16,849 nt of DNA from URNF01 sp045543675 (GTDB lineage Bacteria; Bacillota; Clostridia; Oscillospirales; Acutalibacteraceae): NCBI GenBank assembly GCA_045543675.1, contig JAZPXM010000127.1, forward strand, positions 1 to 16,849, given 5' to 3'. This document shows positions 7,523-14,085 of the stretch, in pieces. Made by a program: the position numbers and the translations under genes. The notes beneath the pieces are model-generated. The model worked only from the letters and a program-made list of their open reading frames with translations. It ran no database searches and was not told the DNA's origin. Position 1 is the first letter of the stretch. Every line of letters begins with the position of its first letter.

Positions 7523-8706
7523 TACACATTCTCCTTCAATATCTCATCAAACAATTGGCTTAGCACCATAAACGCGCGAACGTTATGGAACGGACCTTTC
7601 CAGTCGCTACCTTTAATTTGCGAAATCGGGGTGCCGTCACGGTGCAGATGTCCATACCATTCGGGGTGTCCTTCGTCTTTGAAATGCGCTTTTACGTACG
7701 CAAAAATGGTTTCAAATCCTTGCAGATAGTTTTCGTCCTTGGTGTATTGATACGCGTAAATAAGCGCTACCATCGCTTCGCAATGCACCCAGAAAAGTTT
7801 CATATCCCATTCCAAACTCATCACGGGTTTGTTATGCAGGTCTACAAAATAGAAAATACCGTCCTTTTCCTTGTCCCAACCGCGTTTTAGCGACCATTCG
7901 GTAACCTTAATTGCCAGTTCCATCAATGCATTATCGCCTTTTAAAACGGCTTCTTTCATCAAAAACCACGCGGTTTCCATGCTGTGACCGGGGTTTAAAA
8001 ATCTGCCGTCGGGCGTATCCAAAAAGTCGCCGTTTTCGTCCACCGTTTCAAACAATGCTTCGTGTTCGGGTTTGATAAACACGGTTGTGATGGTTTGAAT
8101 ACATTCTGCAATCATTTTCTCATAGATGGGGTTGTCGTCAATTTCCCGCATCGCCTGTGATACGTTCAGCATAATCATCACAATGCTATGCCCTTTGCGC
8201 ACGCGGGTTTCGGGATTGACTTTCGGTGCAAAATAACCGGGTGTCGTGTAATACTTCAAGAACAATTGATATAGGTTAACTGCTCTTTCCTTTACGCTTG
8301 CATCTTTTGTGGCTTTATAGTATTCGGCGTATCCCATAATGGCAAATGCCTCGGAAAAATAATAGCGGCGTTCCACCAGCGGTTTGCCGTCACGGGTAAC
8401 ACGGAAATACATATGCCCGTTTTCTGCAAAGCAATGTGCGTTGATGAAATCGTAGCCCGATTTTGCAGCGGCAAGGTGTTTAGGGTCACCCCCGAATTCG
8501 TTATACAGTTTTGAGAACATCCAGAGACTTCTCCCCTGTTGCCACACCGATTTGTCTTCGTAAAACAGTTCGCCGTCTCGGTCAAACCCGCACAAATACC
8601 CGCCGCAAACGGGATCTACCGACCGCTCGGTCCAAAAGGATACAAAATCGTTTCTTAAAATGTCCTGTACTTCCTGTTTATACCTTTCTAAAACCGTCTG
8701 TTTCAC
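7522..8706 (-). CDS. AGE-family sugar 2-epimerase, copy 2
   Basis: This is a paralog of the gene at 5456-6616, with 394 residues and the same landmarks: SVWQQGRSLW, RRYYFSEAFAIMG, NPGHSMETAWF with His241, and KGPFHNVR with His374. The histidine spacing is again 133 residues. Two paralogs in one locus may act on different sugars, or one may be a structural partner. The start chosen is the GTG at 8706, eight bases after AAGGGG; an in-frame GTG at 8715 overlaps that site and is unlikely. It is the first gene of a minus-strand operon and overlaps the NagB-like gene by one base. Substrate (GlcNAc/ManNAc, mannose/fructose or cellobiose) cannot be decided by eye; the sequence pattern is nearer to the GlcNAc 2-epimerase branch. 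Confidence 0.87.
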   Translation of the reverse strand: MKQTVLERYKQEVQDILRNDFVSFWTERSVDPVCGGYLCGFDRDGELFYEDKSVWQQGRSLWMFSKLYNEFGGDPKHLAAAKSGYDFINAHCFAENGHMYFRVTRDGKPLVERRYYFSEAFAIMGYAEYYKATKDASVKERAVNLYQLFLKYYTTPGYFAPKVNPETRVRKGHSIVMIMLNVSQAMREIDDNPIYEKMIAECIQTITTVFIKPEHEALFETVDENGDFLDTPDGRFLNPGHSMETAWFLMKEAVLKGDNALMELAIKVTEWSLKRGWDKEKDGIFYFVDLHNKPVMSLEWDMKLFWVHCEAMVALIYAYQYTKDENYLQGFETIFAYVKAHFKDEGHPEWYGHLHRDGTPISQIKGSDWKGPFHNVRAFMVLSQLFDEILKENV

Positions 8707-8732
8707 CCCACGCACCCCTTTACAATTCGTTC

Positions 8733-8760
8733 AGTATCATTGTAATACACGGTCGGTCAT
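8733..8760 (-). promoter_or_regulatory. Possible promoter of the epimerase/NagB-like operon
   Basis: On the minus strand ATGACC (8760-8755), a 16-bp spacer and GATACT (8738-8733) precede the GTG start by about 27 bases. The match is moderate. Just upstream, an inverted repeat GCAAAT-6-ATTTGC (8779-8796) is placed where an operator could lie. Confidence 0.35.
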
Positions 8761-8852
8761 AAAACTATTACTGCGTTGGCAAATACTATGATTTGCTTGA
8801 CCTATACAGCTGTAAAGCGTCACCACTTGCGCTTGTTACACCCGAAAAGTAA

Positions 8853-8884
8853 AACGGGCAGATAGACAATGCTATCTGCCCGTT
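8853..8884 (-). terminator. Terminator downstream of the decayed lipoprotein gene
   Basis: A 13-bp stem pairs 8853-8865 (AACGGGCAGATAG) with 8872-8884 around a 6-base loop. On the minus strand it is followed by TTTTACTTTT, fitting termination of the gene that ends at 8887-8946. Confidence 0.8.
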
Positions 8885-8886
8885 GT

Positions 8887-9362
8887 TCACGCTATCGGTG
8901 CAATGTTGTTAAACATATTGGCGCCGTTTTTAATTTCAAAATCGGTTATCCGCTCAAGTGAGTCCGTGCCGTTTCCATCAGGTCGAAAACCGCCGTCTTA
9001 TCTTCTTTTGCGTTGTCTCCCAAATCCACCGCAATTTGTCCTTTAGACAGTTTTCCGGACAGACGGTAGGTGCCCGCCTTCGTGATATGCAAAACCGTAT
9101 GTGCGGCGGCTTCATCTGCACCATGGGCGTCTTCCGCCGTGCCCTCACCATAGGTGAAATCCTTATCCGCTTCGTAATACACAATATCATTGGCGGTATA
9201 TATCCCTGCCTGCGTATCCGTGCCGACAGGTACACCGTTTGCCGTAATCGATTGATCATCCAATCGGATGTCTGTTGCGTTTATCGGCTGTTCCCGTTCA
9301 CCGCAAGCAGTTAACACCAACAGCACAGCCAACGTTAAAGCCACTGTTTTTAAAAGTTTCAT
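8887..9362 (-). pseudogene. Decayed carbohydrate-binding lipoprotein gene (N-terminal part plus frameshifted tail)
   Basis: The intact reading frame 9362-8946 codes for 138 residues. It has a lipoprotein signal peptide with lipobox LTAC (Cys20), then a segment (YYEADKDFTYGEGTAEDAHG... TKAGTYRLSGKLSKGQIAV) that resembles the start of large secreted carbohydrate-binding proteins of the Cthe_2159/DUF4353 type, which are usually several hundred residues long. The similarity stops after about residue 125, and a stop follows. In another frame, 8979-8887 reads DGNGTDSLERITDFEIKNG and ends at the proper place before the terminator. This suggests a large internal deletion with a frameshift that left both ends. 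The start has a very good site, AAAGGAG seven bases ahead, so the N-terminal peptide may still be made. Confidence 0.65.
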
Positions 9363-9442
9363 ATCACCACTCCTTTTGTGTTACAGTAACATTGCCCCAT
9401 TGTAGATTGATTAACAGAATGTAAACGGATTTTGAAATGTTT

Positions 9443-10384
9443 TTACGCATAAATTTCTTTGGCGATTTTGATAAATTCATCCACTGTGGGGCTGACGTAC
9501 TTTTTATTTTTGTGGGCGATATACAGCGTACGTTTTGCTTTTGCACCGTCCAATTTATAGAATAACAGGCTTTCGTATCGTGCCGCCGATTGCACAACCG
9601 TATCCGTCGTAAAGGTCAATCCCATTCCCGAACCGGCTATATTGTAGGCGGTCATCAACTGGTCCACACTAACGATCGCTTGGGGCGTAAATCCATAGTC
9701 AGCACAAATATTGCAACTGCTTTTGTACATATTGTTATTTGGTTTGAGTTGGATAAAACGCTCGTTCGCAAATAAATGTAGATCCACACACTTAGCCGCG
9801 GGTTGCAAATGTTTTTGCGAAACAATATCTTGCGTAGTGAGCGCAATATCTTTCAAGCGCGCATTCAGTGGATGTTCTTTGGGAACGGATAAAAGAATAT
9901 GCTCGCTTTTCAGCGGATAAGAGACAAATTTATTGTCATCGAAATCGTAGTCAATCAGCACTTCTATTTCTTCCGAAAACAGTTTTTCCTGTAAATTTTC
10001 CGAGTTGTTTTCTATAAGCCCAATATTGATTTTCGGGTGCTTTTTAGAAAACTCCATAATGATATTCGGCAATATAAAAGACGAAATAAAAGCGGCACCG
10101 CCCACCTTGATATTTCCAACCAAAAGCGACGTGAAATTATTGATGCCGTCTTGGAGATTTTGTTTGACGCGATACATATCTTCCACCGCGTGAATGTACA
10201 TCTGTCCTAAATCCGTCAAGGAGACAGGGGTAGTTTCACGGTTGAATATCTTAAATCCCAATTCTTCTTCGGCTTTTTTAATCATTGCGCTGAGTGCGGG
10301 CTGCGAAATAAACAGTTTTTTTGCGGCCGCAGTAAAACTGCGTTCTTCGTACACCCTGTAAATGTAATCGGCATATTTAAACAT
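9443..10384 (-). CDS. LysR-family transcriptional regulator 1
   Basis: This 313-residue LTTR has an N-terminal winged helix-turn-helix (recognition part LFISQPALS at 24-32, then IKKAEEELG and IFNR) and a C-terminal effector-binding domain of the periplasmic-binding-protein type from about residue 90. The start follows AGGAGG. The gene is divergent from an aminotransferase gene; their 113-bp spacer contains a palindromic promoter and a TATAA-N3-TTATA site in the leader of this gene. The same arrangement and the identical recognition motif occur at the second LysR gene in this window, so the two proteins probably bind the same kind of site. The effector is unknown; control of the divergent aminotransferase and of its own gene is the family norm. 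Confidence 0.93.
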   Translation of the reverse strand: MFKYADYIYRVYEERSFTAAAKKLFISQPALSAMIKKAEEELGFKIFNRETTPVSLTDLGQMYIHAVEDMYRVKQNLQDGINNFTSLLVGNIKVGGAAFISSFILPNIIMEFSKKHPKINIGLIENNSENLQEKLFSEEIEVLIDYDFDDNKFVSYPLKSEHILLSVPKEHPLNARLKDIALTTQDIVSQKHLQPAAKCVDLHLFANERFIQLKPNNNMYKSSCNICADYGFTPQAIVSVDQLMTAYNIAGSGMGLTFTTDTVVQSAARYESLLFYKLDGAKAKRTLYIAHKNKKYVSPTVDEFIKIAKEIYA

Positions 10385-10410
10385 ACGGTCCTCCTACATA
10401 AGCAAAATTA

Positions 10411-10423
10411 TATAATCGTTATA
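10411..10423 (-). promoter_or_regulatory. LysR-type operator (T-N11-A) in lysR1 leader
   Basis: On the minus strand it reads TATAA-CGA-TTATA, a 13-bp dyad that fits the LTTR consensus T-N11-A. It lies 13 bp past the palindromic promoter and 26 bp before the lysR1 start. The matching site of lysR2 is at 12957-12969, in the same relative place. Confidence 0.65.
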
Positions 10424-10436
10424 CCAATATATATAT

Positions 10437-10468
10437 TTGATTATATCACACCTTTATGCTATAATCAA
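10437..10468. promoter_or_regulatory. Palindromic bidirectional promoter, lysR1 / aminotransferase
   Basis: A perfect 9-bp inverted repeat TTGATTATA (10437-10445), 14 bp, TATAATCAA (10460-10468) is present. On the plus strand it gives -35 TTGATT, a 17-bp spacer and -10 TATAAT with a TG extension, leading to the aminotransferase gene at 10498. By symmetry the minus strand has the same TTGATT-N17-TATAAT, leading to lysR1. The two promoters fully overlap, so only one polymerase could occupy them at a time. The repeat could also be a protein-binding site; both readings may be true. Confidence 0.8.
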
Positions 10469-10497
10469 GATATACTTGTGAAAGCAGGGTGATATAT

Positions 10498-11700
10498 ATG
10501 AATATTTGTTCTGAAAAAATGGCAAATGTGCGCTCCGATATACGCGGCAGAAACTTTTTCGCAGCTTTGGAACTGGAAAAGCAGGGCGAAAAGATTTTAA
10601 AACTGAATACGGGTAATCCTGCAACCTTCGGTTTTCAGATGCCCGAAAGTGTCAGAAAAGCGTTGGTTGAAAAAATGGATACGGCGCTTGGCTATTGCGA
10701 CGTACGCGGTATGGCAGATGCGCGAAACGCCATTTTGGAATACCATCGTTCCAAAGGCATTCGCAACTTCGAGTTGGACGATATTTTCATCGGCAACGGT
10801 ATCAGCGAGATAGCTTCTATGGTGGCGACCGCGCTGTTAAATCCGGGTGATGAAGTGTTAGTACCCACCCCCTGCTATTCCCTTTGGACAAACGAAATCA
10901 TATTGCAACGCGCCGTTCCCGTCCCCTACATATGCGACGAAAGCAACGGCTGGAATCCTGATATTGATCACATCAAAAGTCTTATCACAGACAAGACCAA
11001 AGCCATTATTATCATCAATCCCAACAATCCGACCGGTGTTTTATACGCCGATGACGTGTTAGCGGAAATTGCAGAGATCGCCCGTCAAAACAATATTATC
11101 GTGTTGTCGGATGAAATTTATGACCGTTTGGTATTTGACGGCAAAGAACATCACACGTTCGCACGATTTGCGGAAGATCTTTGCGTTATCACTATGAACG
11201 GACTTTCCAAATCGCATTGTCTGTGCGGTTTTCGATGCGGCTGGTTGGTTACCAGCGGTCCCGCAGAAACACGCCGCCACATCAGCGAAGCCCTGCTGAA
11301 ACTGGCATCTATCCGCTTATCCGCCAATGCGCTTATGCAGACCATCATCCCGACCGCTCTCGCCGACACAGCATACACGGAAAGTATGATACGCCCCGGC
11401 GGCAGACTGTACGAACAACGGAAAGCCACCTGCGACGCATTGGACAAACTCGATTGCCTGTCCTACGTGAAAAATGACGGTGCTTTTTACGTCTTCCCGA
11501 AAATCAAACCCGCATACGTTAAAGACGCCGACGATAAACAGTTTACCGAAAAATTGCTGTTTAGCAAACATATTTTGGTGGTACCGGGTAGCGGTTTTGC
11601 GTGGAAAGACCCCGACCACTTCCGTATTGTAATGTTGCCGCAAGCAGATGTTCTGCACGATGCAGTATTACAAATCGGCGATTTCATTGAAAATGCGTAA
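10498..11700 (+). CDS. PLP-dependent aminotransferase, class I (AlaA-like)
   Basis: This 400-residue fold-type I aminotransferase should move an amino group between an amino acid and a 2-oxo acid in the cytoplasm. Visible motifs are LNTGNPATFGF near the N-terminus, NPNNPTG, LSDEIYDRL, and the PLP-binding Lys238 in NGLSKSHCLCGFRCGW; the last resembles alanine aminotransferases of the AlaA/YfbQ type. HFRIVML near the C-terminus should carry the carboxylate-binding Arg. The ATG at 10498 is used because AGGGTG lies just ahead; an in-frame GTG at 10489 overlaps that site. It is divergent from LysR1 and is the likely target. The substrate could be alanine, aspartate or an aromatic amino acid. The neighbouring M20 peptidase suggests the amino acid may come from an amide or dipeptide. 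Confidence 0.92.
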   Translation: MNICSEKMANVRSDIRGRNFFAALELEKQGEKILKLNTGNPATFGFQMPESVRKALVEKMDTALGYCDVRGMADARNAILEYHRSKGIRNFELDDIFIGNGISEIASMVATALLNPGDEVLVPTPCYSLWTNEIILQRAVPVPYICDESNGWNPDIDHIKSLITDKTKAIIIINPNNPTGVLYADDVLAEIAEIARQNNIIVLSDEIYDRLVFDGKEHHTFARFAEDLCVITMNGLSKSHCLCGFRCGWLVTSGPAETRRHISEALLKLASIRLSANALMQTIIPTALADTAYTESMIRPGGRLYEQRKATCDALDKLDCLSYVKNDGAFYVFPKIKPAYVKDADDKQFTEKLLFSKHILVVPGSGFAWKDPDHFRIVMLPQADVLHDAVLQIGDFIENA

Positions 11701-11702
11701 TA

Positions 11703-11734
11703 AAAACGGCTTGACCGATTGGTCAAGCCGTTTT
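11703..11734. terminator. Bidirectional terminator, aminotransferase / M20 peptidase
   Basis: A perfect 14-bp stem pairs AAAACGGCTTGACC (11703-11716) with GGTCAAGCCGTTTT (11721-11734) around the loop GATT. It lies between convergent genes that end at 11700 and 11744. A close relative of this hairpin follows the FAD oxidoreductase gene at 15370-15403. Confidence 0.92.
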
Positions 11735-11743
11735 CGTTTGTTT

Positions 11744-12892
11744 TTATATGCCATATGCTATGACGGCAAGGCGTTTTGCTGATGCCGCCAGCGAATTAAG
11801 ATAGGCGTACTCATTAACCGAATGAATATTCCCACCATCAACACCCAAGTTATCAACAGTCGGAATGTCGGCTTGTGTTGTATATGCAGCATCCGACCCG
11901 CTCAAACATGCACGCGCCTTTAGTGCAAAAAGACCACTCTGTTCATATATCTCATTCATTTCTTTTAGAAGAGCAACGTTTTTGTCAACCAGCGGCATCG
12001 CAGGACGATCACTGACTTTTTCGAGTCGGCAAACACACCCATCTATTGTACTTATCTTTGCCACTTTTTCGCACATTTCCACAGCCGCATCATACTGTTC
12101 TTGATTTGCGAAGCGGATATCCGCAAAAAACGTGCATTGTTCCGCCACGGAGTTTGCAACTGCTCCGCCGTAAATCACACCGCAATTGCAGGTAAGACCG
12201 TCGGGATCTTTCATCGTTTCCAGTTGTATGATCTTGTGTGCCGCTTCACATACGGCATTTGCGCCCACCGTACACTTAGAGGAGTGCACCGCTTTCCCGC
12301 AAACTGTAAACTGATATCGTAAAATGCCCTTTCTCTGCAGCACCGCCGTTTCGCCCTGAATACCCTCTGTATTCAAAAAAGCGACCGCATCCTTTGCCGC
12401 ATCCAACATAAAGGTAATCGTTTGCTTATCGCTGGTTTTACTGCCCGTTTCTTCGTCTGTCTGGATAATCAATTTTACAGGACGTGCCGTAAAGCCACAC
12501 TTATCGAGTGCATCCAGCGCCATAAAAGACGCGACTACACCGCCCTTACAATCCATAACACCGGGACCGTATATTTTTTCTGCATCGGTATGTACAGCAG
12601 GATTGCCAAACGATCCGACAGGATGTACGGTATCAATATGCCCCGAAAAAACAACAGGTGCCGCTTGCACATCGGGATTCAGCGTAATGCAAATAGGATT
12701 GCCTGCTTTTTCCGTTCTCAGAACGTCAACACGCCATCCACGTTTCTTTGCCAGTTGCACAAAGACGTCTCCCACCGCATCTACACCTGCTTTACACGCG
12801 GTAGGGCTTTCTATATTGCAAACCGTCTCCCAGAGCGAGCAGTATGTATCGTTCAGCGAATCAATCACAGAAAGTAAATTTTGATAATTCAA
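11744..12892 (-). CDS. M20-family metallopeptidase (carboxypeptidase G2/ArgE-like)
   Basis: This is a di-zinc amidohydrolase, probably cleaving a C-terminal amino acid, an N-acyl amino acid or a small peptide. Numbering from the start used here, metal ligands and catalytic residues are His85 and Asp87 (SGHIDTV), Asp114 (GPGVMDCKGG), Glu147 as base and Glu148 (QTDEETGS), Glu176 (NTEG) and His357 (GGNIHSVNEY). The order and spacing fit the M20A carboxypeptidase G2 group, and the lid/dimer domain lies between about 185 and 290. No signal peptide was seen. The TTG at 12892 is preferred because GGGG ends eight bases ahead; the in-frame GTG at 12901 sits inside that site and would be almost leaderless given the promoter. 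It is divergent from LysR2 and probably controlled by it. The exact substrate is unknown. Confidence 0.9.
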   Translation of the reverse strand: MNYQNLLSVIDSLNDTYCSLWETVCNIESPTACKAGVDAVGDVFVQLAKKRGWRVDVLRTEKAGNPICITLNPDVQAAPVVFSGHIDTVHPVGSFGNPAVHTDAEKIYGPGVMDCKGGVVASFMALDALDKCGFTARPVKLIIQTDEETGSKTSDKQTITFMLDAAKDAVAFLNTEGIQGETAVLQRKGILRYQFTVCGKAVHSSKCTVGANAVCEAAHKIIQLETMKDPDGLTCNCGVIYGGAVANSVAEQCTFFADIRFANQEQYDAAVEMCEKVAKISTIDGCVCRLEKVSDRPAMPLVDKNVALLKEMNEIYEQSGLFALKARACLSGSDAAYTTQADIPTVDNLGVDGGNIHSVNEYAYLNSLAASAKRLAVIAYGI

Positions 12893-12911
12893 AGTATTCA
12901 CCCCTTTTGTC

Positions 12912-12943
12912 TTGATTATATTCCCGTTTCATAGTATAATCAA
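12912..12943. promoter_or_regulatory. Palindromic bidirectional promoter, M20 peptidase / lysR2
   Basis: TTGATTATA (12912-12920), 14 bp, TATAATCAA (12935-12943) is the same 9-bp inverted repeat and spacing as at 10437-10468, with a different 14-bp centre. It gives TTGATT-N17-TATAAT on both strands. The plus strand leads to lysR2 with a leader of about 40 bases; the minus strand leads to the peptidase with a leader of only about 16 bases. Confidence 0.8.
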
Positions 12944-12956
12944 ATAGAAATAACAT

Positions 12957-12969
12957 TATAAGACTTATA
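12957..12969 (+). promoter_or_regulatory. LysR-type operator (T-N11-A) in lysR2 leader
   Basis: TATAA-GAC-TTATA lies inside a longer dyad TTATAAG-A-CTTATAA (12956-12970). It begins 13 bp past the end of the palindromic promoter, exactly as at lysR1, and lies between the predicted transcription start and the ribosome-binding site. Confidence 0.65.
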
Positions 12970-12986
12970 ACAAAAAGGTGATAACT

Positions 12987-13958
12987 ATGTTAGGAACAAC
13001 GGCAAAATATATTTACGCGGTGTATCGGTTAAAAAGTGTTTCTCTGGCAGCGCAGGCGTTATTCATTTCTCAGCCCGCTCTGAGCCGCGCCATAAAGAAA
13101 GCCGAAGCGGAATTAGGCGCACCGATTTTTAATCGCAAAACACTGCCCTTTTCTCTTACCGCCGAAGGAAAGGTATACATACAAGCCATTGAAAAGATGT
13201 TGCAAATAGAACGGGATACCGCCGAAAAAGTCAGCGACATCCAACATATGCAGGGGGGCACGTTACGCATCGCCACATCTACCCACTTATCCTTTTATGC
13301 AATCCCGAAAATTTTAAAGGTGTTTCACGAACAATATCCGCAGATAGATACCCATATCATTATTACGGATACCAACAAACTATATGAGCATCTACAAAAC
13401 GAGACAGCCGATTTAATCTTTAGTTCCGACGAAACAGCAACAGACGGCTACTGTACCACCGCACTTTTCACCGAAAAATTCGTGGTTGCCATGCCGCCCC
13501 ATATGCTCACCGCGCCATTACGCCCCCTTGCTGTCAGTTACCAAGAATTAATTGACGGCACTTATGACAAAGCCAAAGAGATAAACGATACATCTTGTTT
13601 TCACGGCATCGAGTTTATTTACAGCCCGCCCAATACCAACATTCATAAAAAAAGGACCATTCTCTTTGGCAAATCCGATATTACGCCGTATATCACTTCC
13701 AATGCAGGTAGACAACAGTTGAATTTCAATTTGATGTGTTCGGGATTCGGCGCTTTGCTCACCACCGATGCTAACCTTGCCACTATGTCGCCCGATGCAA
13801 ACTGTGTGTATTTCGTTCTCGGTGATTCGGCTACAAAGCAAAGTTTTTCTATCACATATATTCCAAAAGATACAGACCACATCACAAAAACGTTCGTGCA
13901 TACGGCAAAAACACTCTTTTCATGTGAAAACCCACTAAAGGTGCTTACAAATGACTAA
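12987..13958 (+). CDS. LysR-family transcriptional regulator 2
   Basis: This 323-residue LTTR has an N-terminal winged helix with the recognition part LFISQPALS (25-33), IKKAEAELG and IFNR, followed by a ligand-binding domain that begins near TLRIATSTHLSFY. It shares the recognition stretch with LysR1 (9443-10384), while the effector domains differ greatly. The ATG at 12987 is chosen because AAGGTGA ends five bases ahead; the in-frame GTG at 12978 overlaps that site. It is divergent from the M20 peptidase. The FAD oxidoreductase gene downstream has its own promoter, so any link to it is only by position. The similar operators suggest cross-talk with LysR1. Confidence 0.93.
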   Translation: MLGTTAKYIYAVYRLKSVSLAAQALFISQPALSRAIKKAEAELGAPIFNRKTLPFSLTAEGKVYIQAIEKMLQIERDTAEKVSDIQHMQGGTLRIATSTHLSFYAIPKILKVFHEQYPQIDTHIIITDTNKLYEHLQNETADLIFSSDETATDGYCTTALFTEKFVVAMPPHMLTAPLRPLAVSYQELIDGTYDKAKEINDTSCFHGIEFIYSPPNTNIHKKRTILFGKSDITPYITSNAGRQQLNFNLMCSGFGALLTTDANLATMSPDANCVYFVLGDSATKQSFSITYIPKDTDHITKTFVHTAKTLFSCENPLKVLTND

Positions 13959-13973
13959 AGTGTTCGGGCAAGC

Positions 13974-14023
13974 TGTTTTTGCGGGGCGATGTAGGCGTTG
14001 CCCCTACGCAACCGCAAAAAACA
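13974..14023. repeat. Intergenic REP-like palindrome
   Basis: The outer arms TGTTTTTGCGG (13974-13984) and CCGCAAAAAACA (14012-14023) enclose a GC-rich inner dyad, GGGGC...GCCCC followed by CTACG. The style matches short non-coding palindromes scattered in many Clostridia. No plus-strand T-run follows, so it is a poor intrinsic terminator for lysR2, though it may stabilise the 3' end. Confidence 0.6.
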
Positions 14024-14052
14024 TTTACATTTAAAAAGGAATGTGCTATCAT
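14024..14052 (+). promoter_or_regulatory. Promoter of the FAD-dependent oxidoreductase gene
   Basis: -35 TTTACA (14024-14029), a 17-bp spacer and -10 TATCAT (14047-14052) with a TG one base upstream of the -10 are present. No TTGATTATA-type repeat is found here, so this gene lacks the LysR module seen at the two divergent spacers. Confidence 0.75.
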
Positions 14053-14085
14053 TAAAAAAACGCAGAAAAAGGGGAAATGACAACG

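Noticed and set aside
12422..12877. Plus-strand 151-codon frame opposite the M20 peptidase
   Set aside because: It is antisense to a gene with all metal-binding motifs intact; Arg/Cys/His-rich composition indicates a shadow frame.
13974..14023. Hairpin after lysR2 as an intrinsic terminator
   Set aside because: No run of T follows on the plus strand and the outer arms are A/T tracts around a GC-rich dyad; a REP-like element is the better description.
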